Positions 52,412-62,753 are shown, counted from the first letter of the stretch. The stretch: DNA of 64,000 nucleotides from Flavobacterium hydrophilum (GCF_003202405.1 NZ_QJHL01000003.1:496001-560000); one strand, 5' to 3'. The notes: generated by a model not told the origin, from the sequence alone. Numbers and translations: made by a program.

Positions 52412-53686
52412 ATGACTTTTAAAAATACACGCGAATTCGCAAAAAAACTTGACTCACAAGATATTCTAAATCATTATCAGGAGCAATTTATTTTTCCTAA
52501 AGTAAACGACAAACGTGTTATTTATTTTACAGGAAACTCTTTAGGATTACAGCCAAAAAGAACCAAATCCTATATTGATGAAATAATGAATGACTGGGCA
52601 GATCTTGCGGTAGAAGGTCATTTTTATGCTGAAAAGCCATGGTGGGATTATCAGGAAAGATTTCCGGAACCTTTAAGCAAGATTGTTGGTGCGCTGCCTT
52701 CAGAAGTTACGGTTATGAATACTTTGACTGTAAACCTTCATTTGCTGATGGTATCTTTTTACCAGCCAACAGCAACCCGTTATAAAATTATCTGCGAAGA
52801 AAAAGCTTTCCCATCAGATCAGTATATGTTTCAGAGTCAGGTTAATTTTCATGGATATAAACCAGAGGATGCCATCGTAGAAATTAAACGTCGTGAAGGT
52901 GAACACAACATTCGTCTTGAAGATGTTCTGGCAAAAATTGAAGAAGTGGGTGATGAATTGGCTTTGGTTTTAATTGGTGGTGTAAATTATTATACAGGAC
53001 AGGTTTTTGACATCAAAACTATCACGGCTGCCGGACATAAAGCAGGTGCAAAAGTAGGCTGGGATTTGGCACACGCAGCCGGAAATATCAAATTAGAACT
53101 TCATGACTGGAATGTTGATTTTGCTGCCTGGTGCAGTTATAAATACATGAATTCAGGACCAGGAAATGCCTCAGGGTGTTTTGTACACGAAAAACATCAT
53201 AATGCTGATTTACCTAGGTTCGCTGGCTGGTGGGGACATAACAAAGAACGTCGTTTTAAAATGGAACCCAATTTTGATCCGGTAAATGGAGCAGGAGGCT
53301 GGCAAATTAGTAATTTACCGGTACTTTCTTTAGCACCTTATTTAGCTTCGGTTGAAATGTTTGCTCAAGTTGGAATGGATGCTTTAATTGCAAAACGTGA
53401 TCAGATTACATCTTACTTAGAATTTATCCTGCACGAAATCGATAAAGAAGTTAATAGTACTTTCGAAATTATTACACCTTCAAATCCTGAAGAAAGAGCA
53501 TGTCAACTATCAGTTTTTTTACACGGAGAAGGAAGAAGCCTATTCGATTATTTGATGAAAAACGGAGTAATTACAGACTGGCGTGAACCAAATGTCATTC
53601 GTCTGGCACCAGTTCCTTTGTATTGTTCTTTTGAAGATATGTATGATTTCGGACAAATTCTAAAAAAAGGAATTTTGGAAAAGTAA
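52412..53686 (+). CDS. kynU: Kynureninase
   Basis: 424 residues. Cleaves kynurenine (or 3-hydroxykynurenine) to anthranilate (or 3-hydroxyanthranilate) and alanine, with PLP. Visible: VIYFTGNSLGLQPK (substrate loop), MNTLTVNLHLLMVSFY, VGWDLAHAAGNIKLELHDWNVDFAAWCSYKYMNSGPGNASG. The last holds the Schiff-base Lys (CSYKY) and the GPG turn. FAGWWGHNKERRFKM is also present. No other kynurenine pathway gene is in the window, so whether it serves Trp degradation or NAD synthesis cannot be said. Cytoplasmic. Confidence 0.95.
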   Translation: MTFKNTREFAKKLDSQDILNHYQEQFIFPKVNDKRVIYFTGNSLGLQPKRTKSYIDEIMNDWADLAVEGHFYAEKPWWDYQERFPEPLSKIVGALPSEVTVMNTLTVNLHLLMVSFYQPTATRYKIICEEKAFPSDQYMFQSQVNFHGYKPEDAIVEIKRREGEHNIRLEDVLAKIEEVGDELALVLIGGVNYYTGQVFDIKTITAAGHKAGAKVGWDLAHAAGNIKLELHDWNVDFAAWCSYKYMNSGPGNASGCFVHEKHHNADLPRFAGWWGHNKERRFKMEPNFDPVNGAGGWQISNLPVLSLAPYLASVEMFAQVGMDALIAKRDQITSYLEFILHEIDKEVNSTFEIITPSNPEERACQLSVFLHGEGRSLFDYLMKNGVITDWREPNVIRLAPVPLYCSFEDMYDFGQILKKGILEK

Positions 53687-53796
53687 GTATATTGGAAGCT
53701 TAACTTTAAATTTTATAAACTTCTCAAAAAATATTGTAACACATTGCATGTTAGATTTGGCTTAATTTGTAGTGTATAATTTTAAAAACTACCATC

Positions 53797-54240
53797 ATGA
53801 AAGGCTTATATGTTTTATTAGCAGTAATATTTTTAGCTTCTTGTCAAAATCAAAATAAGGAAGCTATAGATAAAGCCAAACAAGCCAGTATTGATTCAAT
53901 GAAAGTTGAAATTAATAAACAAAGAGTCATTGATTCAATGAAAACCGAGATGGCTAATTTGGAAGAAGAAAAAGCAAAGGCAGAAGCTGAAAAAGCAGAA
54001 GCTCAGAAAGTGGTTGTTGTACAGAAAGATGCAACAACAACTACAGCTGCTCCTGCTAAAAAGAAAGGCTGGAGTGCTACTGCAAAAGGTGCCGTAATTG
54101 GAGCTGGTGTAGGTGCCATAACAGGAGCTGCAGTTAGCAAGAAAAAAGGACAAGGTGCTATCATTGGAGGTTTGACAGGAGCTGCAGTAGGAACCGGAAC
54201 AGGAGCTATCATTGATGACAGCAAAAAGAAAAAAGAATAG
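53797..54240 (+). CDS. Lipoprotein with coiled coil and glycine-zipper domain
   Basis: 147 residues. Signal with lipobox FLASCQN (Cys at about 16). A charged helical stretch (KAKQASIDSMKVEINKQRV ... EEEKAKAEAEKAEAQK) follows, and an Ala/Thr/Lys linker. The C-terminal glycine-zipper region is AKGAVIGAGVGAITGAAV and GAIIGGLTGAAVGTGTGAII. Glycine-zipper proteins insert in or lie on membranes. No known partner nearby. The -7-like TAGATTTG about 50 bases before the start may be its promoter. Convergent with the next gene and sharing its terminator. Confidence 0.78.
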   Translation: MKGLYVLLAVIFLASCQNQNKEAIDKAKQASIDSMKVEINKQRVIDSMKTEMANLEEEKAKAEAEKAEAQKVVVVQKDATTTTAAPAKKKGWSATAKGAVIGAGVGAITGAAVSKKKGQGAIIGGLTGAAVGTGTGAIIDDSKKKKE

Positions 54241-54264
54241 AACATCAAATTCTTAATAAATGAT

Positions 54265-54297
54265 AAACAACCCCGATTAGAAATAATCGGGGTTTGT
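54265..54297. terminator. Bidirectional terminator between convergent genes
   Basis: Stem AACCCCGATTA / TAATCGGGGTT (54269-54279 and 54284-54294) closed by GAAA. On both flanks T/A-rich runs follow. Serves the lipoprotein gene (+) and the NMO-like gene (-). Confidence 0.88.
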
Positions 54298-54300
54298 TAT

Positions 54301-56112
54301 TTAAGCTAATTTTAAGATCGGTATCTGAATTGAATGCAGTTCTGATTTGTAAAAATTAAATTGAGTTTTCATTCGATCTTCATCAGTTTTAAAATATATA
54401 GTAGATAAAAATAGATTTTGATAATACTCAATTCCTTGCAAAATATTGGTTTTGAAAGTATTCCATTTTTTAACCTGATTTGCATTTACATTTCCGGAAA
54501 TCGTCTCAATTTCATTTCTAAAATGCTCCACATACATTTTTAATTCTTTTACAAATAAATTAGGACGATCAGAAACTCTTAAAATAGATTTGCTTCCGTA
54601 AATATGCTGCAGCATATCATTCAGCGAAACTTCCTGATCAAAATAAGCCATATTGGGTCCAGGGCAAATGACAACTCCCTGTAACTGACCTTTTATTTTG
54701 ATGTCGTTTTCAAGATAAGAAGCATTAGCCAAACCAACACATAAACATGATTTTTCAGTTATTTTGATTTTGCTTTTTTCAAATTCCTGAATGGATAAAG
54801 TATCTTTTATGTTTTCTAATTCTTCCAGTTTTATATCCTGATATTTTTTAGATGCCGTACAAATTCCGTGTGGATCGTATTCTTTGCTTAAGGCTAAAAA
54901 TTTCTTCGGGCAGGAACTTCCGGGTTTGTTTTCGTGAATGCGTTTTTGTTTTAAAAATTCATTGGTTGTGCCTTTCAAAGTATTAAAAGGAACTCCCAGA
55001 GGTGAAATATTGCTCAGGTAAAAATCATTTTCTGTGGCATTGATCAGTAAATTTCGAGTCGCCTGATCAACAGAAGTGGCTTCGGGAACTAATAAAAATG
55101 GCGAACCCCAGCCCACTGAATCAACGTTGTACTCGTCTAATAAAAATTCGTGTTCTTCTGCAGTTCCAACACCGCCCTGAACCGTAATTTTTAGAGGTAA
55201 AGGATTTTCAGGAAAAGGCATGTTTTTTAGATCTAAAGCTTTACTCATTAAATCGTGAGCCGATTGGACTAATTGCTCTTTTTTCTGCTTGAATTCTTCC
55301 AGAATGGTGCCTAATAAAAGCCCTTCGGTAGCAAAAGCATGTCCACCGCAATTTAGTCCGGATTCAATTCGGTATTCTGAAACCCATAGTCCTTTTTTGG
55401 CTAAAAAATTTCCCTGAATCATCGCCGATCGAAAATCGCTTACCTTCAAAATGATTTTTTTTCTAAGCTGATTATTTTCATCAGGAAAAAAATCACTGAA
55501 ATTCTCAAAATAACTGTACAATCTAGGATTCATTCCGGCAGAAAGCACAACAGAAGATTCAAGCTTACTCTTAGCAAAACCTCTTAAAGCAGCATGAGCA
55601 TCATTAAATTCTGTTGGAAGCTGTTCGTTTTTGACAAAATTATCTTTGTCGAGTTTGGTCATGATATTGACATCAATTTCTCCGGCAAAAAGATGTGACT
55701 CGATATAGTTTTGAATATTCTCTTTGAATGAAATTCCGTCTTCAAGCAGATTCTGAAAACCCTTTTTGATGTCTGAAGTAATAGGCAGCATCGACATGAA
55801 ATTTTCTAATGCCGTTTTGCTTTCTGCTATTTCTGCTTTAAAGTTTTCAAATTTTTGCTTTACAATTTTATCAACTAAATTCAGGTAAGATGTAATTCTT
55901 TCGGCGCGATAATCATGGAACTTTTGCGTTATTTCTTCATACTGGAAATTGAATTTAGTACTGTAAAAATGACGCATCTTCTCAATTAAATCATCATCAG
56001 CAATCGAAATTACAGAAGAAATGCCATATTGTGCCACGCGAATAGGGCTGTCGATAGTATAAGCGAGCCCCATAACCGGGATATGGAAAGTATGTAAAGG
56101 TGTTTTTTTCAT
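54301..56112 (-). CDS. Uncharacterised TIM-barrel-like protein resembling nitronate monooxygenases, Cys-rich C-terminal part
   Basis: 603 residues, no signal peptide. The opening FHIPVMGLAYTIDSPIRVAQYGISSVISI resembles the N-terminal beta-strand and glycine loop of nitronate monooxygenase (NMO)/2-nitropropane dioxygenase TIM barrels. SGLNCGGHAFATEG (C255, H258) and KITVQGGVGTAEEHEFLLDEYNVDSVGWGSPFLLVPEA (GGVGT at 313-317) match the flavin-binding pattern in order and spacing. Long helical insertion about 60-160. After the barrel come cysteines C401 (SCPKKF), C418 (GICTASKKY), C456, C458 (SCLCVG) and C483 (VICPGPN), which could hold a metal or iron-sulfur centre. Family, substrate and cofactor are inference; I do not know a named member. 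Confidence 0.6.
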   Translation of the reverse strand: MKKTPLHTFHIPVMGLAYTIDSPIRVAQYGISSVISIADDDLIEKMRHFYSTKFNFQYEEITQKFHDYRAERITSYLNLVDKIVKQKFENFKAEIAESKTALENFMSMLPITSDIKKGFQNLLEDGISFKENIQNYIESHLFAGEIDVNIMTKLDKDNFVKNEQLPTEFNDAHAALRGFAKSKLESSVVLSAGMNPRLYSYFENFSDFFPDENNQLRKKIILKVSDFRSAMIQGNFLAKKGLWVSEYRIESGLNCGGHAFATEGLLLGTILEEFKQKKEQLVQSAHDLMSKALDLKNMPFPENPLPLKITVQGGVGTAEEHEFLLDEYNVDSVGWGSPFLLVPEATSVDQATRNLLINATENDFYLSNISPLGVPFNTLKGTTNEFLKQKRIHENKPGSSCPKKFLALSKEYDPHGICTASKKYQDIKLEELENIKDTLSIQEFEKSKIKITEKSCLCVGLANASYLENDIKIKGQLQGVVICPGPNMAYFDQEVSLNDMLQHIYGSKSILRVSDRPNLFVKELKMYVEHFRNEIETISGNVNANQVKKWNTFKTNILQGIEYYQNLFLSTIYFKTDEDRMKTQFNFYKSELHSIQIPILKLA

Positions 56113-56194
56113 TTGTTTTCAATTAAATAAAGGCAAATGAAAAAAAATATTTTGTTTAAAAACCTGATAATTGTCAGGTTCGAAGGCAATCAAT

Positions 56195-57751
56195 CTATAT
56201 CAATATTTTCTTTAAAGATTCGGCGATGCTTCGCCATAAAAAGTTATAAAATGATTTTTCCTGAATACGGTCTAATTCAACTTCGGCAGTTCTAGCTTTG
56301 TCTTTCGAATCATTTTTGACAACCAGATTAACGATAGCGCTTTTTAGTTTTGCTACTTTTTCAGGATTTTTCTTTTTATAAAGCTTTACCTTTAAATCAT
56401 CATAATCTAAAGATGCATTTCCTTTAGCAGTATCATCATTGCCATAAAAATTAAAACGATATTTATTAAATACTCCTGTAAAAGAAGCATTCATATAAGG
56501 CTTACTGAATCTGCCCATTGCCCTTACATCAAAATTTGAAATGACTCCCTGGATATGGAAACCGTCTTGTTTGTCCAGAACATTAAAACTCCAGTCGACA
56601 TTTAGAGGTGAAGTTTTCATGAAAATACAATTCACTTTAATCTTAACATCGTTTGCTTTTTTCAACCCAAAACCACTTCGCAGATTTGTTGCCTGTAAAT
56701 TAAATTTGTCAAAATTTAAAATTCCCGCACCTTTAGAGAAATCAATTTCTTCTTCATATACCAATTTTGATTTTAAAACCTGCAAGGTGTCAATTTGAAG
56801 AGGAAACTTAATATTTCGTAATAAATGATTGTAAAGATATTTTTTGCTTAAATCGTCTTTTGGCATTTTACCACGATAAATATTGGCATCAAAATGATTT
56901 ATTACAACCGAATTTGCCTTGAAGAAAAAGAGGTCATTTTTAAATCCCCAATTCATTTTTGCTACTTGAGCCGAATCAAATTTTAGGGTATTAATGTCTT
57001 TTTCTTTATCCAGATATTTTACAAATTCCTTACGGCTGAATTGCGGAATGTATGAGAAATTATTAATTTTCAGAAAGTTCTTTTCAGTACTTATTTTGCC
57101 AATATTAATATGATAAAAAGCGCTTGGTCTGTAAAACAAGCTATCAATAACCAATGCATAAGTTTTATATTGAACAGGAATTTTTTCTTTAAGGGTTGCA
57201 TCTGTTATTAAAATTCCTTCAAGTTTTAAAAGGATTTTTTTGATGCTTAAAATAGGGATGTTATTGTTCAGCGAAACAACATCAACTGTTCCGTCATTCA
57301 GATAAATATTCGAAACCGAAATTATCTTTCTAAATGGATCAATAATTTGTTTGTTAATATTTTTACGGTCATTGATAAGCTTTTCACCTTTTTTGTATAA
57401 AATAACGCGGGGTTTATTGATAATGATACTTTCGGCTTGAATGATATCATTAAAAGCTAAATCCCAAATATTAAAATGTTTAATGGTGATAGACTCAATT
57501 TTAGAAAAAAGCCCATTTTTGCTGTCTTTCGGTTCGTTCTTTGGATTTACTAATAAAGTCGATGCATAGATATTTCTCGACCAAAGTGAAACTTCAATTT
57601 TTTCATAATTGATGTTATAGGGAGTTTTGTTTTTCTCGTGAATGATAATAGGAAGCTGTTTTTTAATCCAGTAGTTAAGACCAATGTTCAGGAGTATTCC
57701 AACTATGAATACAGAAATTAAACCGATTGCTATTTTTTTGTAGATTGACAT
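56195..57751 (-). CDS. AsmA/DUF748-like membrane-anchored protein
   Basis: 518 residues. One N-terminal transmembrane helix (about 7-27), then a long beta-rich periplasmic part, with repeated hydrophobic strands and short turns (INYEKIEVSLWSRNIYAST, IKHFNIWDLAFND, IIINKPRVILYKKG, INLGKISTEKN-like). The arrangement resembles AsmA-like proteins, which in other bacteria form lipid-transport bridges between the membranes. Same strand as the NMO-like gene, 82 bases upstream of it; operon possible. Family placement is tentative. Confidence 0.6.
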   Translation of the reverse strand: MSIYKKIAIGLISVFIVGILLNIGLNYWIKKQLPIIIHEKNKTPYNINYEKIEVSLWSRNIYASTLLVNPKNEPKDSKNGLFSKIESITIKHFNIWDLAFNDIIQAESIIINKPRVILYKKGEKLINDRKNINKQIIDPFRKIISVSNIYLNDGTVDVVSLNNNIPILSIKKILLKLEGILITDATLKEKIPVQYKTYALVIDSLFYRPSAFYHINIGKISTEKNFLKINNFSYIPQFSRKEFVKYLDKEKDINTLKFDSAQVAKMNWGFKNDLFFFKANSVVINHFDANIYRGKMPKDDLSKKYLYNHLLRNIKFPLQIDTLQVLKSKLVYEEEIDFSKGAGILNFDKFNLQATNLRSGFGLKKANDVKIKVNCIFMKTSPLNVDWSFNVLDKQDGFHIQGVISNFDVRAMGRFSKPYMNASFTGVFNKYRFNFYGNDDTAKGNASLDYDDLKVKLYKKKNPEKVAKLKSAIVNLVVKNDSKDKARTAEVELDRIQEKSFYNFLWRSIAESLKKILI

Positions 57752-57856
57752 TATCGTATTGGTATTAATTACATAAATTTAGGTTTTTAAAAACACTGTT
57801 TTTTACACCATTTTACTTTTAAGTTATAATATTACTTTTTTTTATAAGCTTTTAAT

Positions 57857-60253
57857 ATGAAGATAATTAAAAAAATCCTGCTGATTATTTTGGTACTCAT
57901 TGTTGTTGTTGCAATAAGTTTATTTGCCTATATTTTTCATTTAAAGCCCAAATATGAAGGTGAAGTACAATTAAAAAACCTTCAAAAAGAAACTACTGTT
58001 TATTTTGATGAATATGGCATCCCTCATATTTATGCCGATTCAGAAAAAGATGCCATGACTGCTTTAGGCTACGTTCATGCACAGGAAAGATTATGGCAGA
58101 TGGAATTGCTGCGCAGAATTGCTCCGGGAAGATTGTCAGAAATTTTCGGATCGGTTGCGCTTAAGAATGATAAGTTTTTTGCAGGAATCGGAATTGAAGA
58201 CGCTTCGGCAAAAGCCATCGCAAAACTGGATAAAAACAGCCCAAGTTATCAATTGACAATGGCGTATTTAGATGGAATTAATCAATATTTAGATGAAGGA
58301 GTGACCCCGATTGAGTTTACGCTTGTCGGTGTCAAAAAAGAAAGATTTACGATTAAAGATGTTTATAATATTTTTGGATACATGTCCTTTAGTTTTGCAA
58401 TGGCGCAAAAAACAGATCCGTTGCTGACTGATATCAAAAATAAATATGGTGCTGAGTATTTGAAAGATTTAGGGATTGAAGGCGAATTCAATACCACACA
58501 AATCAAAAGCTCAAAAGAAAATATTGATGGATATACAGTGATTTCAAAATCGGTTGCTTCATTGCTGGATAAATCACCCATTCCGCCTTTTATCGGAAGT
58601 AACAGTTGGGTTGCAGGACCAGCCAAAACAAAAAGCGGCAAAGTTATTTTTGCCAATGATCCGCATATTGGATTTTCTCAGCCCGCCACCTGGTACGAAG
58701 CACATTTAGTAACGCCTGAACACGAATTATATGGTTGTTATTTGGCGGGAACACCATTTCCGTTATTGGCACACAACCGGGATTATGCTTACGGTTTAAC
58801 GATGTTTATGAATGATGATATTGATTTTTATCAGGAAAAAAACAAAGCTGGAAATTCGAATCAATACCAAACACTGAAAGGTTTTGCTTCTTATGAAATC
58901 CGAAAAAAAATAATAAAAGTAAAAGATAGTTCTGATGTCATTTTGAAAGTTAAGTCAAGCAGGCACGGACCCGTTATGAACGATTTATTGGAACGATTGG
59001 ATAAAAAAAATCCGATTGCAATGTCGTGGACTTATACCAGAGAGCCTATTCAGATTCTGGATGTCGCTTACGGACTTTCGCATGCAGGCAATAAAAACGA
59101 TTTTAAAGAAGCCGTAAAGCTAATTGCGGCTCCGGGATTAAATGTTATGTATGGTGATGCCAAAGGAAATGTCGCCTGGTGGGCCTCCGGAAAACTGTAT
59201 AAACATAATGAGGGAGTAAATTCACATTTGATTTTAGACGGTTCAACAGGGAAAGATGATATTGTTGAATATTTAGATTTTTCAAAAAATCCATCTTCTG
59301 AAAATCCAAAATGGGGTTATGTCTATTCTGCAAATAATCAGCCGGAAGCAGTTGACGGTTATTTGTATCCTGGATATTATCTGCCCGAAGACCGAGCCAA
59401 AAGAATTTCAGAGTTAATGAATGCAAAATCTGATTGGGATAAAGAATCGATGAGTAAAATGATTAACGATAATACATCAGATGTTGCGGTTGATGTGGTT
59501 AAGCATTTAATTGTCAATATTGATTTAAGTTCTGTTTCAAAAGAAGAAAAAGAAGCAATTAAAGTTTTGAAATCATGGAAAGGAACCACCAATACAGAAG
59601 ATATTGCTCCAACAATTTATAACAAATGGATTTATCTGTATTTGAAAAATACGTTTGAAGACGAAATGGGTGAAGATAATTTCAATTTGTTTACAGGAAT
59701 TTCACTTGGAAAGCAGGTTATTGCCAGACAGATTAAAAATGAAAACTCAGTTTGGTGGGACAACATCAAAACAAAGAATGTAAAAGAAACCAGAAAAGAT
59801 ATTGTTTCAAAATCATTTAATCAGACTATTGCTTCACTTCAAAAACAACTAGGAAATACAATTTCTGACTGGAAATGGGGAGAAGTACATACAGTTGAAC
59901 ATGAACATCCATTAGGAAAAGTAGCAGCACTCCGGGGGTTATTTAACGTTGGACCTTTTGCATCACCCGGATCAAATGAAGTAATCAATAATTTGTTTTT
60001 TGGATATAATAATGAAGGCAGATATTATGTAAAAGGCGGCCCATCAACAAGAAGAATTATAGATTTTTCAGATATTGAAAACAGTTGGAGCATTATTCCA
60101 ACAGGACAATCCGGAAATCCTTTTAGCAAACATTACGACGATCAGGCAGAAATGTATAATGCTGGAAAATTCAGAAAAATGAAATTGAATAAAGAGGAAA
60201 TTATAAAATCGTCTACAAAATTAGTTTTTAAACCAAAGAATTACTCGCTATAA
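57857..60253 (+). CDS. Penicillin acylase family protein
   Basis: 798 residues. N-terminal transmembrane anchor (about 6-27). The Ntn-hydrolase precursor is cleaved before the serine nucleophile. FIGSNSWVAGPAKTKSGKVIFANDPHIGFSQPATWYEAHL gives the maturation site: G247, then S248 followed by NSW. The alpha subunit is residues 1-247 (with YGIPHIYADSEKDAMTALGYVHAQERLWQMELLRRIAPG). The beta subunit holds the Asn and Arg oxyanion/substrate residues (SRHGPVMNDLL, YVYSANNQPEAVDGYLYPGYYLPEDRAKRI). Acts on acylated amides, such as N-acyl homoserine lactones or beta-lactams; the substrate is not predicted. Followed after 22 bases by the WG-repeat gene. Confidence 0.92.
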   Translation: MKIIKKILLIILVLIVVVAISLFAYIFHLKPKYEGEVQLKNLQKETTVYFDEYGIPHIYADSEKDAMTALGYVHAQERLWQMELLRRIAPGRLSEIFGSVALKNDKFFAGIGIEDASAKAIAKLDKNSPSYQLTMAYLDGINQYLDEGVTPIEFTLVGVKKERFTIKDVYNIFGYMSFSFAMAQKTDPLLTDIKNKYGAEYLKDLGIEGEFNTTQIKSSKENIDGYTVISKSVASLLDKSPIPPFIGSNSWVAGPAKTKSGKVIFANDPHIGFSQPATWYEAHLVTPEHELYGCYLAGTPFPLLAHNRDYAYGLTMFMNDDIDFYQEKNKAGNSNQYQTLKGFASYEIRKKIIKVKDSSDVILKVKSSRHGPVMNDLLERLDKKNPIAMSWTYTREPIQILDVAYGLSHAGNKNDFKEAVKLIAAPGLNVMYGDAKGNVAWWASGKLYKHNEGVNSHLILDGSTGKDDIVEYLDFSKNPSSENPKWGYVYSANNQPEAVDGYLYPGYYLPEDRAKRISELMNAKSDWDKESMSKMINDNTSDVAVDVVKHLIVNIDLSSVSKEEKEAIKVLKSWKGTTNTEDIAPTIYNKWIYLYLKNTFEDEMGEDNFNLFTGISLGKQVIARQIKNENSVWWDNIKTKNVKETRKDIVSKSFNQTIASLQKQLGNTISDWKWGEVHTVEHEHPLGKVAALRGLFNVGPFASPGSNEVINNLFFGYNNEGRYYVKGGPSTRRIIDFSDIENSWSIIPTGQSGNPFSKHYDDQAEMYNAGKFRKMKLNKEEIIKSSTKLVFKPKNYSL

Positions 60254-60275
60254 ATCAAATCCATTAAAAATAAAA

Positions 60276-62753
60276 ATGAAAAAGCTTTTTTTAGCAGCAA
60301 CGTTATGCAACGTTTGTATTGCATTTTCTCAAGTTCCTCAGAGAAAAGATTCAAGAAATATTCAAGGAGATACACAAGAAGTGTTGGTTATTGACGAACC
60401 AGTCAATTCACAATCGAATGCGAGAACATTTATTTTTACTCAAAACAATAAATATGGTCTTAAAAAAGGGAATGTAGTTGTGTTGCAACCCGAATATGAT
60501 AATATAGATTACAGAAATGAAGATTTTTTTGCAGTAAAAAAAGGCAATCTTTTTGGGCTGTTGAATAAAGAAGGAAAAACAATTTTAGAAACTAAATACG
60601 ATTCAATTGGCAACGGAATAAATTCTGTAATTGTTAAGAAGTCAGATAAATATGGTGTCTTTAATAATGAGGGAAAAGAAATCCTTCCTGTAAAATACAA
60701 TAAGGTTTTATACTCGAATACTATTTCAAAAACGGTATTAATTAAAAATAAAGAAAACAATTTAGAACTTATTATAAATGGTCAGCCTTCAACTTTTTTA
60801 TTTGACAATCTGGTATTTTATAAAAACACTGTTATAGTAACAAAGGACTCCAAAAAAGGATTAATCTTTAATGGGAATTTGGTTTATAATATTGAATATG
60901 ATAATATTTCAACTGATGGAAAATCATTTAATTATAATAACAGTATTAAAAAAACATTAGATACCAGAAAGTTTTTAGCTTTCGGTAACGATCAAAATGT
61001 TTTCATTTTAGAAAAAGAAAAGAAATTTGGATTTATTAATAATGAGACATTAATTTATCCAGTTGAAATGGAAAGGTTGAATTTTGACATAGCAAGGAGA
61101 GTTGTTACTGTTGAAAAAAATAAATTGAAAGGGGCGTACTTTATAGACACTAAGAAATATTTAGATATAATTTATGACGATATTCATTTTGACGGTGTAC
61201 AGTACATCGAAGTCAAAAAGAACAAGTTGTCAGGAATGATTGACTATAAATTGCAGACAGTTATTCCAATTGAATATGATGATCTTCAGGTTCAGGGTTT
61301 TAATAATGGTTTCAAGGCAGTTAAAAATAATAAGAAAGGCTGGGTATCTTTAAAAGGAGAAGTTATTATTCCTATGATTTATGATGAGATTGACGAGCTG
61401 GATATTTATGGAGACACTTCATTTAAAAACTTGTTCAAAGTTAAACAAGGAGAAGATATCGGAATTATAAATAAAATAAATAAAACAATACTCCCAATTC
61501 AGTTTGAATACATCTTTAAAAGGGGAAATTTTTTATGCGGAAAAACAAAAGAAGCTAAGTTTGGACTGTATAAAACTGATGGGGAAACAATTTTAAAACC
61601 AGAGTATAATTTTATTTGGGAATCGGCATCAGAAGGATCTAAATTGCTTTTTGCTCAAAAAGAAACACTTTATACGATTATTGATGTGGATGGAAAAATG
61701 ATTTATGATAATGTTATAAAAAAGTATAACTATATTCATGATGAATCCAATTTATTGAATCCGGAGCTTGACAGAGGAAGATCATATCTTTATTTTCAAA
61801 ATGTAAAAAATAAATTTGGCGTTTATGATGAAACAAATGAAAAAGAATGTCTGCCATTTTTATATGATGGTATAAGACAAAGATTTTCTACAGCAGGCCA
61901 AACTTATTTTATCGTAAAAAAAGGATCAAAATTTGGCGTAGTAAACAATGAAAATGCTACTGTAGTGCCTTTTGCTTATGATGATTTAAATTTTGATTTG
62001 TTGCTGGACTATGGAAAAGAACTGTTTATTACCGCTAAAAAAAGCAATAAATACGGATTGATAAATTTTAATAATAAAGAAATTCTTCCTTTCATCTATC
62101 AAAATCTGGAGAGAATAAGCTATAGCGAAAACTTGTATAAAGCCAAAGCAAATAATAAATACACGCTTATTAATAGTGCAGGTAAAAGCCTTTCTGCAGA
62201 AAGTTTTGATGATATAGCTAATTTTGAAGAAAACGAAGCACTGACTTTTAATAATGGCGATATGAAAATCATTAACACCAGAGGTAATTTTCAGGGATTA
62301 AGAGGGAAAATGACAATGCACAATGGCTATAAAACTTTTGATGAATTAAAGGCAGCACTTATTACGGCATTAAATAGTCCTAAAAATGACTTATTGCTTG
62401 AGTTTTCTAAAAAAATAGCACCCTCAAAGCATTTACTATACTTCTTGAATGATAATATTTTACGCAATAAAATAGAGCTTCCGTCTAGAGATCCAGAAGT
62501 TATTGCTAAAGAGTATTTTAATGAATTGGTCGATTTTAAAACTAGAAAATGGGAAACAAAAGAATATAACCAAGGCTTTCTTATCTATGTTAATGATTAT
62601 ACTTACGAAAGAGATGATATAACAACTAATTATAGAGTAGAAAATCAGGCCTATGATGATCGTTTTTTAGAAAGACTGTTAAGAAATTCAATAAAAGTAA
62701 ATGGGTTCTGGATCAGTTCATATTTTATGAATAGGTCTTTTAGGATTGAATAA
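60276..62753 (+). CDS. Secreted WG-repeat protein
   Basis: 825 residues. Signal peptide (MKKLFLAATLCNVCIAFS, then Q). About fifteen WG-type repeats follow, each with a hydrophobic-G turn then strand and a terminal ...PVxYD/PEYD element: KYGLKKGNVVVLQPEYD, LFGLLNKEGKTILETKYD, KYGVFNNEGKEILPVKYN, KKGWVSLKGEVIIPMIYD, KFGVVNNENATVVPFAYD, KYGLINFNNKEILPFIYQ. A non-repetitive C-terminal domain (about 690-825) closes the protein. WG repeats form beta-propeller-like scaffolds. Exported, role unknown. Same direction as the penicillin acylase gene, 22 bases after it. Confidence 0.88.
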   Translation: MKKLFLAATLCNVCIAFSQVPQRKDSRNIQGDTQEVLVIDEPVNSQSNARTFIFTQNNKYGLKKGNVVVLQPEYDNIDYRNEDFFAVKKGNLFGLLNKEGKTILETKYDSIGNGINSVIVKKSDKYGVFNNEGKEILPVKYNKVLYSNTISKTVLIKNKENNLELIINGQPSTFLFDNLVFYKNTVIVTKDSKKGLIFNGNLVYNIEYDNISTDGKSFNYNNSIKKTLDTRKFLAFGNDQNVFILEKEKKFGFINNETLIYPVEMERLNFDIARRVVTVEKNKLKGAYFIDTKKYLDIIYDDIHFDGVQYIEVKKNKLSGMIDYKLQTVIPIEYDDLQVQGFNNGFKAVKNNKKGWVSLKGEVIIPMIYDEIDELDIYGDTSFKNLFKVKQGEDIGIINKINKTILPIQFEYIFKRGNFLCGKTKEAKFGLYKTDGETILKPEYNFIWESASEGSKLLFAQKETLYTIIDVDGKMIYDNVIKKYNYIHDESNLLNPELDRGRSYLYFQNVKNKFGVYDETNEKECLPFLYDGIRQRFSTAGQTYFIVKKGSKFGVVNNENATVVPFAYDDLNFDLLLDYGKELFITAKKSNKYGLINFNNKEILPFIYQNLERISYSENLYKAKANNKYTLINSAGKSLSAESFDDIANFEENEALTFNNGDMKIINTRGNFQGLRGKMTMHNGYKTFDELKAALITALNSPKNDLLLEFSKKIAPSKHLLYFLNDNILRNKIELPSRDPEVIAKEYFNELVDFKTRKWETKEYNQGFLIYVNDYTYERDDITTNYRVENQAYDDRFLERLLRNSIKVNGFWISSYFMNRSFRIE

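Noticed and set aside
57857..60253. Penicillin acylase as a beta-lactam resistance factor
   Set aside because: Only the Ntn-hydrolase family is supported; substrates range widely and nothing here points to beta-lactams.
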